The notes: generated by a model not told the origin, from the letters alone. A DNA stretch of 41,298 nt from Prevotella sp. (GCA_017556145.1 JAFZCU010000083.1:1-41298), one strand, 5' to 3'. Counted from the stretch's first letter, positions 1 to 8,561 are shown. Translations and numbers: made by a program.

Positions 1-594
1 CTGGGTACACCTGCCGACTATACCGGCGAAGTATGGAACTTCACCGACTGGGAAGCTAAGGACTACACGGCTGAGACCACGAAGAACGGCCTGACGGTTG
101 TTGCTACAGAAGGTAAGAAAGTGACGGTCGACGGCAGCAATAAGTCCTTCGGTGAGGCCACCTATACCCAGCGTCTGAAACTGGGCGGTACCGGCAGTGC
201 TGAAGCCCGTTATCTGAAGTTCAACGTGCAGCAGGGTGTGACTGTGACAGTCCACTTCGCCCATGCCAGCAGCAGTGGTGATGTCCGCAACCTCGTCCTC
301 GCCCTGGGTGAATTCGGCAATGAGGTGATGCGCCAACCCGTCGATGCAGGCGAAACCGCCACACTGACTTACAAGAACGAGGGCGAAGCCAATACTGCCT
401 ATCTTTATAGCGCCAACTCCGGCCTGAACATCTATGGCATTATCTTAACAGTGGATGGGGGTACTGGTATTCAGAACACCATTCAGAATGACAAAACAGG
501 AAATGAGTTCCTCTATAATCTGAAGGGTCAGCGTGTAGACGCTAATTATAAGGGTATTGTTGTAAAGAACGGCAAGAAATACCTGCAAAGATAA
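1..594 (+). CDS. Secreted carbohydrate-active-type protein, C-terminal part (5' end outside window)
   Basis: The frame is open from base 1 to the TAA at 592-594, so about 197 C-terminal residues are visible and the start is missing. The visible part is a beta-rich module opening with WNFTDWEAKDY and GLTVVA and continuing through YLKFNVQQG; from memory, this kind of module occurs in Prevotella pectin-degrading enzymes. It ends in a short tail, YNLKGQRV followed by KGIVVKNGKK, which recurs on five other proteins in this window. No catalytic domain is in view, so the activity cannot be named. It is probably extracellular or outer-membrane associated. It converges with manA, and a strong hairpin separates the two. 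Confidence 0.8.
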   Translation: MGTPADYTGEVWNFTDWEAKDYTAETTKNGLTVVATEGKKVTVDGSNKSFGEATYTQRLKLGGTGSAEARYLKFNVQQGVTVTVHFAHASSSGDVRNLVLALGEFGNEVMRQPVDAGETATLTYKNEGEANTAYLYSANSGLNIYGIILTVDGGTGIQNTIQNDKTGNEFLYNLKGQRVDANYKGIVVKNGKKYLQR

Positions 595-618
595 TTGTTT
601 CGACTACAATAGCAACAA

Positions 619-657
619 AACTCCCTGTACCGTCAAACGATACAGGGAGTTATTTTT
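619..657. terminator. Bidirectional intrinsic terminator
   Basis: A perfect 11-bp stem (AACTCCCTGTA at 619-629 with TACAGGGAGTT at 641-651) encloses an 11-base loop. ATTTTT follows on the plus strand, and a shorter T run follows on the minus strand. It lies between two convergent genes and can serve both. Confidence 0.85.
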
Positions 658-1630
658 ACATCGTAGCCGTCAGGAAGGTGGCGTTTCCGAAAATATAAAG
701 GATATTCTCGCAGGCAGGGACTAATATGGTCTCGCCCTGCCGGATGTGGATGCCATTAATATTGGCTTCGCCCCAAAGACACATTACGATGATAAAGGAG
801 TCGCAGTGGAAATCCACCTGCTGGGCTACCTGAACAACCACCCGATGAACCACAAAGTAGGGGCAGTTGATCAACTGGCTGGTGGGCTTGGTCGAGTCAT
901 AGGAGGTGCGATATTCCGGCCATACCTGATAGTCGATCGCATCGCGGGCCTGCTCCACATGTAGCTCTCTCGGATTGCCGTGTGCATCCTTGCGCCCGAA
1001 ATCATAGACACGGTAGGTGATATCGCTCGTCTGCTGGATCTCGGCCAGGAAGTTACCGGCGCCTATGGCATGCAGTCGTCCTGCAGGGAGGAAGTAGAGG
1101 TCGCCCTCATGAGCCTCGTGGGTAGCCAGAACGTCCTGCATGGGTGAATGGCCGTTGACGGGTTCGGTATAGGCCAACTGCTCATAGTCGTCGGGAGTAA
1201 TACTCTTCGACAGACCCGCATAGATTTTCGAGCCGACATCACTCTTGATCACATACCACATCTCCGTCTTGCCGGCACAGCCGTGCCGCTCCATCGCCAG
1301 TTTGTCGTCGGGATGCACCTGTACGGAAAGGTCCTGGCGCGAGTCGATAAACTTCACCAGCAGCGGAAACTTGTTGCCAAAACGCTTATAGACCTTCTGG
1401 CCTATCAGCAGTCCTTTGTATTTGTCGATGAGCTGGGTAAGATTCAAGCCCACGTCCACATCGTCGACAAGCCCACGCTCCACGGCAATGCTCTCATGAC
1501 CTGGCACGCCACTGATTTCCCAGCTCTCGCCGATATTCGGCTGCGCCGTATAGATGCCCTTGAAGGGAGCAATCTGATAGCCACCCCAGATGGTGGTCTT
1601 GAGATAGGGTTCAAACTTGTAGGGTTTCAT
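656..1630 (-). CDS. manA: Mannose-6-phosphate isomerase, class I
   Basis: Interconverts mannose 6-phosphate and fructose 6-phosphate in the cytoplasm. The 324-residue length fits the short class I form. The metal ligands of the cupin core are visible: QVHPDD gives Q104 and H106, KTEMWY gives E123, and GRLHAIGAG gives H187. It starts 5 bases after the GH130 phosphorylase stop, so the two are almost certainly co-transcribed. GH130 enzymes of this type release mannose 1-phosphate, so ManA would act after a phosphomannomutase, or on mannose phosphorylated by a hexokinase; neither is in the window. The context points to beta-mannan use rather than only to GDP-mannose supply. Confidence 0.93.
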   Translation of the reverse strand: MKPYKFEPYLKTTIWGGYQIAPFKGIYTAQPNIGESWEISGVPGHESIAVERGLVDDVDVGLNLTQLIDKYKGLLIGQKVYKRFGNKFPLLVKFIDSRQDLSVQVHPDDKLAMERHGCAGKTEMWYVIKSDVGSKIYAGLSKSITPDDYEQLAYTEPVNGHSPMQDVLATHEAHEGDLYFLPAGRLHAIGAGNFLAEIQQTSDITYRVYDFGRKDAHGNPRELHVEQARDAIDYQVWPEYRTSYDSTKPTSQLINCPYFVVHRVVVQVAQQVDFHCDSFIIVMCLWGEANINGIHIRQGETILVPACENILYIFGNATFLTATM

Positions 1631-1635
1631 ATCAT

Positions 1636-2838
1636 TTATTTGGCGAGTTGCCTGTTCTTTTCTATCAGCTTCTTGATCGTTTCCACACTGGCACTGGTGG
1701 TCATCCCGTCCTCGGGCGTGTTCATGCAGTAGTCAATGAGACGGTCGACGGTAGATACAGCCACATGCAGGCGGGTATCGGCCGAAGCATAGTAGATGAG
1801 CACCCGCCCGTCATCATCCTTGATCCATCCATTCGAGAAGGCCACGTTCATCACGTCGCCCAGATACTCGTCGCACTCCGGCACGAGGAAGTAACCACCA
1901 GGACGGGCAATGACGCAAGTTGGGTCGTCAAGTGCTGTCATATACATATACAACACGTAGCGCAGGCCATCGGCCGTGCCGCGCACACCATGTGCCAGAT
2001 GCAGCCAGCCTTTGGGGGTCTTGATGGGATGCGGACCCTCACCGTTCTTCACCTCGGTGATGGTGTGGTATTTGCGCTCATAGATAATCTTCTCATCCTT
2101 CACCTCTGCATGTGTGATATCATCGACCAGAGCCCAACCGATACCGCCGCCCGAGCCTGTATCGATGAAACCGTCCTGAGGACGGGTATAGAAGGCGTAT
2201 TTTCCGTCGACGAAATCAGGATGGAGCACCACGTTACGCTGCTGACTCTTGGCTTTCAGGTCGGGCAGACGTTCCCAAGTCTTCAGGTCCTTGGTGCGGG
2301 CGATGCCTGCCGTAGCCGTCGCTGCAGAGAGGTTACCTGGCTGTGAGTCATCATGGCGCTCAGCACAGAACACGCCATAGATCCAACCATCCTCATGCTG
2401 GGTGACTCGCATATCGTAAACATTCGTGGCAGGAATTACATCGTCGGGCATGGTGATAGGTTCGTCCCAGAAACGGAAGTTGTCGATGCCGTTAGGCGAT
2501 TCAGCCACAGCGAAGAAACTTTTGCGGTCAGCGCCCTCTACACGGCACACCACGAGATAGCGACCTTCCAATTTGATGGCGCCGGCATTCAGCACGGCGT
2601 TCATCATGATGCGTTGCATCAGAAAGGGATTGTCCTGTTCTGAAAAGTCATAGCGCCACTCCAATGGCGTATGTTCGGCCGTCAGCACAGGATAGCGATA
2701 CTTCTCATAGATGCCATTCTGTGAAAAACGGAAGGTGCCAAAACCGCTGTTTCCCGCAGTTACTGGTTCATTCTTGCGCGTCAGCAATTCCTCATGCAGC
2801 TGATACAAAGCTTTTGTTTTCTGTTCAAATGTTGTCAT
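1636..2838 (-). CDS. GH130 phosphorylase, probable 4-O-beta-D-mannosyl-D-glucose phosphorylase
   Basis: Phosphorolyses mannosyl-glucose to mannose 1-phosphate and glucose in the cytoplasm, the last step of the epimerase-phosphorylase route for beta-mannan in Bacteroides. The 400-residue protein shows RRxRK-like substrate-loop features ([13 protein letters not shown]) and NVYDMR, whose Asp142 matches the proposed proton donor of characterised GH130_1 enzymes. The frame is open further upstream to 2913, but the ATG at 2838 (MTTFEQ) is preferred: it lies about 39 bases downstream of a TAnnTTTG promoter element, and the upstream extension is low-quality sequence. ManA follows within 5 bases. The partner mannobiose 2-epimerase is not in the window. 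Subfamily GH130_1 is favoured over GH130_2 by overall resemblance only. Confidence 0.88.
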   Translation of the reverse strand: MTTFEQKTKALYQLHEELLTRKNEPVTAGNSGFGTFRFSQNGIYEKYRYPVLTAEHTPLEWRYDFSEQDNPFLMQRIMMNAVLNAGAIKLEGRYLVVCRVEGADRKSFFAVAESPNGIDNFRFWDEPITMPDDVIPATNVYDMRVTQHEDGWIYGVFCAERHDDSQPGNLSAATATAGIARTKDLKTWERLPDLKAKSQQRNVVLHPDFVDGKYAFYTRPQDGFIDTGSGGGIGWALVDDITHAEVKDEKIIYERKYHTITEVKNGEGPHPIKTPKGWLHLAHGVRGTADGLRYVLYMYMTALDDPTCVIARPGGYFLVPECDEYLGDVMNVAFSNGWIKDDDGRVLIYYASADTRLHVAVSTVDRLIDYCMNTPEDGMTTSASVETIKKLIEKNRQLAK

Positions 2839-2876
2839 CGCATTATAACAATTGAGTAAGTGTTTATATCCAGATG

Positions 2877-2884
2877 CAAAGGTA
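2877..2884 (-). promoter_or_regulatory. Promoter -7 element for GH130-manA
   Basis: On the minus strand this reads TACCTTTG, matching the Bacteroidota -7 consensus TAnnTTTG. No good TTTG was found 19-21 bases further upstream, so the -33 box is weak and the promoter may depend on an activator. It lies in the 111-base gap between the AraC-type gene and the phosphorylase. Confidence 0.55.
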
Positions 2885-2949
2885 CAGGGTTTCGGGCAAA
2901 GAAGGATGCACAATCTTTGCCAATGCTGATACTATATAATCCAGAATGG

Positions 2950-3834
2950 TCAGACGATGATTTTTGTCTTCTGGTATTTCTCACGGAACTCGGTGGGAGT
3001 ACATCCTTTACGACTGCGGAAGAGGCGGTTGAAGTTACTCAAGTTGTTGAAGCCACAACTCCAGCAGATCTCACTGATACTATCGATGGTGTCGACCAAC
3101 CGGCGCGCAGCATGTCCCAAGCGGATATCAATGATATATTCAGAGAGGTTCTTGCCTGTGCGCAACTTGAAAAAACGGCTGAAGGCTGATGGCGACATGG
3201 CAACAAGGTCGGCCAGTTGATCCAATCGCAGGTCATCGTTGATGTGTTTGCTGATATAATCCTTCACCTTCAACACCCGACGTGACTCGCTGCTTACCGC
3301 AACCTTGGCAAAGGTGGAGGAAGCCAGTTCGCGGGCATCATCAAACTTCGACAACTCATAGAGAATATAGAACCACTCCTGAGCCATCATAAACTTATCC
3401 TCAATAGAAACCAGGTTTATCAGGCGCTGGTATACCGTCATGATGGCCTGTCGTGAGAAAGCCAGGCCATGCTTGGCCCGCATCATCATCTGATAGATGC
3501 TCTTATAGGGATTGGTATGAAAAGGTGATCGCTCCTCCTCGAAATAGATATTAAACTGAACTGTTATCTCATGGATGTCATCACTTTGACACTCGTGTTG
3601 CTCCCAGACATGTTCCAGATCCGGACTGGTAATGAGCACCAGATCGATGTCGCCGATCACTTCACTGCAATCGCCAACCACACGACGGGCCCCTGCCGCA
3701 TTCTCCAGGAAATTCAGCTCCATCACATCGTGACAGTGAATGGGGAAGTCGAATTCCTTTTTGTGACGGTCGGCCACATACATAAAGTCGTGCTCACCCA
3801 ACGGGGTGATTTCGCGTAATACTCCTGTTTCCAT
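2950..3834 (-). CDS. AraC/XylS-family transcriptional regulator
   Basis: A 294-residue one-component regulator. The N-terminal part, residues 1 to about 120, looks like a cupin sensor (FPIHCHDVMELNFL, the usual HxH-containing first strand pair). The C-terminal 100 residues are a double helix-turn-helix: LDQLADLVAMSPSAFSRFFK, then the signature FNNLSNFNRLFRSRKGCTPT. It starts 6 bases after the acetylesterase stop and is thus the last gene of the GH5-esterase-regulator unit, directly upstream of GH130-manA. The likely ligand is a manno- or gluco-oligosaccharide, inferred only from neighbours. A typical target would be the GH5 and GH130 promoters. Confidence 0.9.
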   Translation of the reverse strand: METGVLREITPLGEHDFMYVADRHKKEFDFPIHCHDVMELNFLENAAGARRVVGDCSEVIGDIDLVLITSPDLEHVWEQHECQSDDIHEITVQFNIYFEEERSPFHTNPYKSIYQMMMRAKHGLAFSRQAIMTVYQRLINLVSIEDKFMMAQEWFYILYELSKFDDARELASSTFAKVAVSSESRRVLKVKDYISKHINDDLRLDQLADLVAMSPSAFSRFFKLRTGKNLSEYIIDIRLGHAARRLVDTIDSISEICWSCGFNNLSNFNRLFRSRKGCTPTEFREKYQKTKIIV

Positions 3835-3840
3835 CAGATC

Positions 3841-4689
3841 TTACTTTGACGCAGATGATGATGCACCTATGACCTCCAGATAGCGACGGGCATAGTGACG
3901 CCCCATCTCCCTGTAGCCCTCGCTGCTGAAATGCACATTGTCGTCGCCTGGAGGACAGCCTTCAGAAGAAACGACAAAAGTATTGGGATAGTGGTTGGCA
4001 ATATCGTTGATGGTAGGATTCGCATGGGCACAGACACCGTTGTATTCTGCGCGCACCACCTCGCCGACTAACAGGGGAACAGCCGACGGGTCGAACTGAA
4101 GCGCCTGCTGCAGATCGCAGTAAATCTTCCTCACCGTCTTTTGCCACTCATCATTATAGGCATCCGTCTCACCCTGATGCAGCAGAATGCCCTTGATGAC
4201 ACCGTCCTTGGCAGCAATCTTCGCCATACTGAGCAACCGCTCGTATGGGTCGCGTCCATATTGATTCAGGATGCCGTTCATCCAGTCGCGATCCTCTTTG
4301 GCGATGAGGGGCGCATTCTTGTCTTTGTCGTAGAAGGTAATCGGACAGCCCTCAACAGCTACCGACACAACGCCGATACGTACGCTGTCAGGCACCGCTT
4401 CGAGCAGGGTGCGCCCGAAGTAGTCGACTGGTCCGAGGTGGGCATCGGCGCGGCAGAGGGGCGGAACGGCCTTGCGCCAGGTGCCTAATACGCGTCCGTC
4501 ACCACCATCGGTAGTCGCCATGCTAAGATAGCGGTCGCTCACCGTCAGGTCTTGTTCCTCAATGGGAGCCATGCCCGCCATGTTCGACTGTCCAAAGCAG
4601 AGGAAAATCCAGAAGTTCTGGTCCTGAGCACACAACTGATTTGTTCCCATCATAAACAGGCCGACTACTACAGCTAATAGTTTCTTCAT
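3841..4689 (-). CDS. Secreted SGNH/SASA-type carbohydrate acetylesterase
   Basis: A 282-residue esterase with a signal peptide (MKKLLAVVVGLFMMGTNQLC, cleavage near AQDQ). It belongs to the DUF303/SASA group that includes sialate O-acetylesterases and CE6-like acetylxylan esterases. The catalytic triad is visible: Ser35 in FGQSNMAG, and Asp250 with His253 in GDDNVHF; the block HQGETDA near residue 171 is also typical. It lies between a GH5 glucanase 7 bases upstream and an AraC-type gene 6 bases downstream. A role in deacetylating glucomannan or xylan ahead of the GH5 enzyme is the natural inference. Substrate specificity cannot be read from the sequence. Confidence 0.85.
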   Translation of the reverse strand: MKKLLAVVVGLFMMGTNQLCAQDQNFWIFLCFGQSNMAGMAPIEEQDLTVSDRYLSMATTDGGDGRVLGTWRKAVPPLCRADAHLGPVDYFGRTLLEAVPDSVRIGVVSVAVEGCPITFYDKDKNAPLIAKEDRDWMNGILNQYGRDPYERLLSMAKIAAKDGVIKGILLHQGETDAYNDEWQKTVRKIYCDLQQALQFDPSAVPLLVGEVVRAEYNGVCAHANPTINDIANHYPNTFVVSSEGCPPGDDNVHFSSEGYREMGRHYARRYLEVIGASSSASK

Positions 4690-4696
4690 TCTCGAA

Positions 4697-6331
4697 TTAT
4701 TTCACGAACTTCTTTCCGTTTTGGATATAGATGCCTTTCTGAGGATTCTGCACGCGTCGGCCATTGAGGTCGTAGATGTCGCCTTCTGTCTGAACGGCTT
4801 TTATCGGGCGGATGCCTGTCACTGTTTCTGAGCTCACTTCGCATCCCCAGGCTGCCGTTACGGTCAGGGCGGCCTCTGAACCGTCAGCCTTGATGAGGAC
4901 AGCCTTCTTCACCTTGGCCGTCTGTGCGCCAGTAAAGGTCTGTAGCGTGATTCCCCAAAACGTAGAGCCGAGTGTAGAGGCGTCAAAGGTCGCCTCTGTG
5001 GTCGCAGAACCGGAAGCCAACGGAATATACTGCTCTTTGAATGTGGTGCCACTGATTTTGTCACCATACACTTTTATCTGCAGTTTGCCGGCATAGCTGT
5101 CATCTGCCATCTCCAAGCGGATGCCCTTATAGTTGCTCAGGTTCACGGCCGTACGGTTCCAGTCGCCAAAGAGAAAGGCCTCCGACCACTCATCGTTGTA
5201 TTTCACGGTGTAAACGATCTCAGTGGTTGAAGTCGAGGGAAACTTATAGCCAGCCGTGCTGCCGTAGTAGGCCTTGATGAGTGTCTCTGCCAGGTCAGCC
5301 TGGTTGAAGACCGGTAGAGAACGGGAAGATCCGTCCGAGAGACCCATCCAATAGAACGTGCCTACACCAGCTATCTTCGTCTGCTTGATGAGATAGTCCA
5401 TCGCATAGAGGGCTACTTTACGGTTCGTATTGTAATAGTCAATAGTAGAGGGCCATGTGGTGAATGTAGCGTATTCTCCGATGATCACAGGAGCCCTCTT
5501 CAGTAGATTCGATTTGATGTTGCTGATCAGATTGTCGATTTCTCTTTTGGCATTACTTTCATTCTGCCAGTTAGGATAGCTGTGTAGCTGGAAAATAATA
5601 TGCCCCGTACTTTCCGGTAACTCAAGCGCTTTCATCGCATTAGGGGTACTGCTGGCCGAATAGGTATTGACAATCAGGTTGCGCTGTTTGTTGTTGCCTC
5701 CCGTACCACGCACGATGTTGACAAAACTCTTGGCATATTTATTGATAGCATCATAGCCATCCTGAGCACCGGGCTCATTCCATCTGTTATCATCGTCGAG
5801 CATCTCATTATAGGCTTCGAAGAGCAATTTCTGGTCATAGTCCCTGAATTCATTGCCAATCTGCCGCCACAGGGATTCGAACTTTGCCTTGTTGCTGTTG
5901 TAGGTCTTCGTGCTGGCGTGCAGCCATTGACTGCCGTCGCCCGTATCGTGATGCACATTCACGATGCAGTACATGCCCTGATTGATGACATAGTCCACTA
6001 TTTCATGCACACGCTTCATCCAGGCAGCATCCACCTTGCCGTCGGCATCCATGTGGTTGTACCATGTCACGGGGACACGGATGGCACTGAATCCAGCTTC
6101 CTTCATCATCTTCATGAGTTCAGGCTTCGTAACAGGCTGTCCCCAGTAAGTCTCCGATTCCAGTCCCTGTGCACTCCCACTGCAGGCATCGAGGGTATTA
6201 CCCAGGTTCCAACCCACACCCATATTCTTCACTGCCTCTGTTGCTGTCTCGAAATCTGCGGCTTCTGCATGGTACGACACCATAAGAAGCATACCCGTTA
6301 ATACAGTTAATAGTCTTTTCATACACTTCAT
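4697..6331 (-). CDS. Secreted GH5 endo-beta-glucanase with C-terminal beta-sandwich module and sorting-like tail
   Basis: A 544-residue multidomain enzyme. The signal peptide is followed by a GH5 domain (about 30-360) that opens with GVGWNLGNTLDA, resembling subfamily GH5_4 endoglucanases and xyloglucanases. The acid/base is Glu176 in FEAYNEML, the nucleophile is Glu286 in VIIGEYAT, and VNVHHDT carries the conserved histidines. Residues 370-510 form a probable carbohydrate-binding beta-sandwich. The last 28 residues (IYDLNGRRV, KGIYIQNGKK) match the tail shared in this window. The start could be codon 1 or the ATG at codon 4 (6322); the promoter ends only 17 bases before codon 1, which favours codon 4. 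It leads the GH5-esterase-AraC unit; given GH130 and ManA next door, glucomannan is a plausible substrate. Confidence 0.92.
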   Translation of the reverse strand: MKCMKRLLTVLTGMLLMVSYHAEAADFETATEAVKNMGVGWNLGNTLDACSGSAQGLESETYWGQPVTKPELMKMMKEAGFSAIRVPVTWYNHMDADGKVDAAWMKRVHEIVDYVINQGMYCIVNVHHDTGDGSQWLHASTKTYNSNKAKFESLWRQIGNEFRDYDQKLLFEAYNEMLDDDNRWNEPGAQDGYDAINKYAKSFVNIVRGTGGNNKQRNLIVNTYSASSTPNAMKALELPESTGHIIFQLHSYPNWQNESNAKREIDNLISNIKSNLLKRAPVIIGEYATFTTWPSTIDYYNTNRKVALYAMDYLIKQTKIAGVGTFYWMGLSDGSSRSLPVFNQADLAETLIKAYYGSTAGYKFPSTSTTEIVYTVKYNDEWSEAFLFGDWNRTAVNLSNYKGIRLEMADDSYAGKLQIKVYGDKISGTTFKEQYIPLASGSATTEATFDASTLGSTFWGITLQTFTGAQTAKVKKAVLIKADGSEAALTVTAAWGCEVSSETVTGIRPIKAVQTEGDIYDLNGRRVQNPQKGIYIQNGKKFVK

Positions 6332-6347
6332 TATTTTGATAATGGCG

Positions 6348-6379
6348 CAAAGATACGCAATAATTTTGAGATGACCAAA
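6348..6379 (-). promoter_or_regulatory. Bacteroidota sigma-factor promoter for the GH5 operon
   Basis: On the minus strand, TTTG (6376-6379) and TATCTTTG (6348-6355) are separated by exactly 20 bases, an ideal match to the Bacteroides consensus. Transcription should begin near 6341, giving a very short leader before the GH5 gene. Confidence 0.85.
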
Positions 6380-6400
6380 TTATTTCGAAAGAAATAAGAA

Positions 6401-6427
6401 AAATCCCTGCTCATCGCGCGGGGATTT
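6401..6427. terminator. Probable intrinsic terminator
   Basis: A 10-bp stem with one G-T pair (6401-6410 with 6418-6427) encloses a 7-base loop. T-rich sequence flanks it on both strands. It insulates the GH5 promoter from transcription entering from the BspA-like unit. Confidence 0.55.
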
Positions 6428-6600
6428 CTTTTATAATTTTTTAGCTGCAGCTACGACCTTCGTCCCAAATCGCATTCACACTCAGAAACATAGTAGACTA
6501 CAACTCTAATTATCTTATAGAATATAATGTTAGATAACTAGTAATTAGGTGTAAAAAGTTCTTCTAATAGTTGTACACTACGTTCGCGTGAGTCAAAAAT
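6428..6600. other. AT-rich intergenic stretch without a gene
   Basis: No credible coding sequence was found on either strand. It contains nested inverted segments: TACAACT at 6499-6505 pairs with AGTTGTA at 6569-6575, and CTAATTA at 6506-6512 pairs with TAATTAG at 6542-6548. The significance is unknown. Confidence 0.4.
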
Positions 6601-6632
6601 CGGGGGCTTGGTACATGGCCACCAAGTCCCCG
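6596..6632 (-). terminator. Intrinsic terminator of the BspA-like/small-ORF unit
   Basis: A 12-bp stem with a single G-T pair (6601-6612 with 6621-6632) and an 8-base loop is followed on the minus strand by ATTTTTG. It begins 11 bases after the stop of the 37-codon ORF, as expected for the end of that transcript. Confidence 0.85.
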
Positions 6633-6643
6633 ATGACCATTAT

Positions 6644-6757
6644 TTACCACTGCTCCTCCGTTTCCTCATCGGTCACTATCACCGATGACTGCAATAACTG
6701 GTTCTGAATTATAAATTCAAGAATCATTATTTCGGGTTGCATATATTTTTGTTTCAT
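6644..6757 (-). CDS. 37-residue small protein, translationally coupled to the BspA-like gene
   Basis: The ORF starts with an ATG that overlaps the upstream stop as ATGA and ends with TAA at 6644-6646. A strong Shine-Dalgarno-like AAGGAGG lies 7 bases before the ATG, inside the last codons of the upstream gene. The peptide contains KYMQPEIMILEF, then NQLLQSS, then an acidic end EETEEQW. From memory, this layout (Y-x-x-P near the start, a hydrophobic stretch, LLxxS, an acidic Trp-containing end) recurs in short unannotated Prevotella and Bacteroides ORFs, but this was not checked by search. A terminator follows at once. Function unknown; it could be a secreted or modified peptide, or a small envelope partner. 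Confidence 0.65.
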   Translation of the reverse strand: MKQKYMQPEIMILEFIIQNQLLQSSVIVTDEETEEQW

Positions 6758-8187
6758 CGTATAGCCTCCTTACTTCCATTGTGAATGTAGATTCCTCGCT
6801 GAATTGGTACACCCTGGAGCTTGCGTCCATCTAATGTATACCATGTGTCTGTCGACTTCCGTTTCTCAATTTTGCCATCCTTCAATTCTCCAATGGTTGT
6901 TGTTGTCTCCTCATACTCAAATTCGAAAAACTCGCGAACTCCAGCTCCTGTACTGGTTGAAAAAAAGGCCTTGTTCGCTGCGAGGCTCTCGCCTGCAGCC
7001 AGCTTATAGAAGCCTACACCTTTCGAACCGTTGCTCAGCACGTAGTAGGTTTCGCCGGTTCCCTGTGCAGTAGCTTCGCTTACACCTTGCAGTCCGTTGT
7101 CGTCGTAACTAGTAGCGCTAGACGTTTCTGACAACAACAATGGAATAGCAGGATTATTGCTCTTCAGTATCACTGCCTGATCACTATTGATGATACCGTC
7201 AGCAACCTCCTTCAAAGCAACACTATTCGTACCCAGCACTCCCATATAAACAAACGTACCTTCAGTAACCATTACATTGTTTGTACCATTGTAATACGTT
7301 GTCCAATACTCACCCGGCACTGCCGAGTTCGCCTTCAGCGGTGCTTCACTACACAAATCGCTCATGAATTTGAATTTGGAATAGTTAGTTGCTCCTCCAT
7401 TTGTCAATTTATCAAATATGTCTTCTGTCACGTGCAACACTGTTTTTCCATCACGTTTGAAGTCTTGGTTGGCTTTATTCCATGTCATCTCTAACAAGTC
7501 GGCATAACAATACACGTCCGTCACGCTGCTGCAATTATAAAAGGCTGACTCTCCGATTTTCTTCAAGCCGCTGCCAATGATAACTGATGTCAAGCTTTCG
7601 CAACTCTCGAAGGCATTGGCGCCAATGCTCTTCACACTGGCAGGAATGGCGATACCTGTCAGGTTGGAGCAAGCTCCGAAAGAATAATTCCCAATACTTG
7701 TTACGCCATCAGGGATGATGACAGATGTCAGGCTCTCGCAATAGAGAAAAGCTTTATTACCAATACTCTCCAGCAACGAGCCATCTGCAAAGTAAACCGT
7801 TTCTAGGCCAGAGCAGCCAAAGAAAGCATTAGCATCAATAATCTTCACGCTAGCAGGAATAGTGACCGATATCAAGTGATAGCAGTTTCCAAAAGCACCC
7901 TTTCCGATGCTCGTCACGCTGTTAGGGATGGTGACGTCATTCAAACCAGAGCAATTATCGAAGGCTTTTTCTCCGATGTTCGTCACGGAATAGTCATTCA
8001 CTTTAGCAGGGATGTCCAAGGCACCAGTAGGTTTTTTCCCATCATATTTATAGACCTTAACCTCCTTTGGGCTTTCATTTGTGACTTTATACCATAGTAC
8101 ACCGTCCTTGATGTCGTCATCCACTGCAGCCCACGACACCATTGTCGAAAGCAAAACCGTTAGAAAGAATAGTATTTTTCTCTTCAT
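6754..8187 (-). CDS. BspA-like leucine-rich repeat surface protein
   Basis: A 477-residue secreted protein with a signal peptide ending near VSWA. Residues about 65-240 are LRR_5-type repeats of roughly 23 residues, such as LNDVTIPNSVTSIGKGAF and LTSVIIPDGVTSIGNYSF. Residues 280-440 form a separate beta-rich domain, and the last 30 residues (WYTLDGRKLQ, RGIYIHNGSK) carry the shared tail. Proteins of this type bind host matrix, other bacteria or polymers; the ligand here is unknown. A candidate promoter lies about 275 bases upstream, and a coupled 37-codon gene follows. It is flanked by unrelated operons and looks like an independent surface-protein unit. Confidence 0.88.
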   Translation of the reverse strand: MKRKILFFLTVLLSTMVSWAAVDDDIKDGVLWYKVTNESPKEVKVYKYDGKKPTGALDIPAKVNDYSVTNIGEKAFDNCSGLNDVTIPNSVTSIGKGAFGNCYHLISVTIPASVKIIDANAFFGCSGLETVYFADGSLLESIGNKAFLYCESLTSVIIPDGVTSIGNYSFGACSNLTGIAIPASVKSIGANAFESCESLTSVIIGSGLKKIGESAFYNCSSVTDVYCYADLLEMTWNKANQDFKRDGKTVLHVTEDIFDKLTNGGATNYSKFKFMSDLCSEAPLKANSAVPGEYWTTYYNGTNNVMVTEGTFVYMGVLGTNSVALKEVADGIINSDQAVILKSNNPAIPLLLSETSSATSYDDNGLQGVSEATAQGTGETYYVLSNGSKGVGFYKLAAGESLAANKAFFSTSTGAGVREFFEFEYEETTTTIGELKDGKIEKRKSTDTWYTLDGRKLQGVPIQRGIYIHNGSKEAIR

Positions 8188-8217
8188 TTCCTTTATTGTT
8201 TAAGTTATATAAATAAT

Positions 8218-8427
8218 TTAATAAAATATCATTGGATTATAACTCTCACTAATATATAGTAGAGGAACTTTCAATGTCAATAAGACAAAAGGTTGATTGG
8301 TTTTATACAAAATACCAAGACCTCCAAACATTAAGGCAACTCTTTGCTGCACATTCTTGCTTTCCTTCGGTAGTAAGCGACCAAAGGTCAAGGGAACATA
8401 GTTTATATGTTGGTAAAGTTGCTGCAT
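8218..8427 (-). CDS. Doubtful 69-residue ORF in the BspA-like leader
   Basis: The ORF begins with an ATG about 28 bases after the predicted transcription start and ends 30 bases before the BspA-like ATG. The translation contains FGRLLPKESKNVQQRVALMF and a hydrophobic C-terminal half. I do not recognise it. The position fits a leader gene, but the region is lower in G+C than the neighbouring genes, and the ORF may be chance or a decayed fragment. Confidence 0.25.
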   Translation of the reverse strand: MQQLYQHINYVPLTFGRLLPKESKNVQQRVALMFGGLGILYKTNQPFVLLTLKVPLLYISESYNPMIFY

Positions 8428-8461
8428 TAACGTTTAATACCAATTGGGGCCATTTCGGTTG

Positions 8462-8493
8462 CAAAGATACGAATAAACATGCAAAGAACCAAA
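8462..8493 (-). promoter_or_regulatory. Bacteroidota promoter upstream of the BspA-like gene
   Basis: On the minus strand, TTTG (8490-8493) and TATCTTTG (8462-8469) are 20 bases apart. The predicted start near 8455 would leave a leader of about 265 bases before the BspA-like gene, or would serve the small ORF at 8427. Confidence 0.75.
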
Positions 8494-8534
8494 GAAAAAT
8501 GGCAATAAATGTATTTGGGGCATAAATTATTATA

Positions 8535-8561
8535 TTCACAAGGAGTCTAATCCTCTGTGAA
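8535..8561 (-). terminator. Possible terminator of the acyltransferase operon
   Basis: TTCACA-AGGA pairs with TCCT-TGTGAA across a 6-base loop, with one bulged C. It lies about 50 bases past the acyltransferase stop. The following minus-strand sequence is AT-rich but lacks a clean T run. Confidence 0.4.

Noticed and set aside
1148-2346. Two long plus-strand frames opposite manA and the GH130 gene
   Set aside because: Both are antisense to well-supported enzymes and show no family features.
2839-2913. Longer N-terminus for the GH130 protein
   Set aside because: The extension includes the promoter element at 2877-2884 and does not resemble family members.
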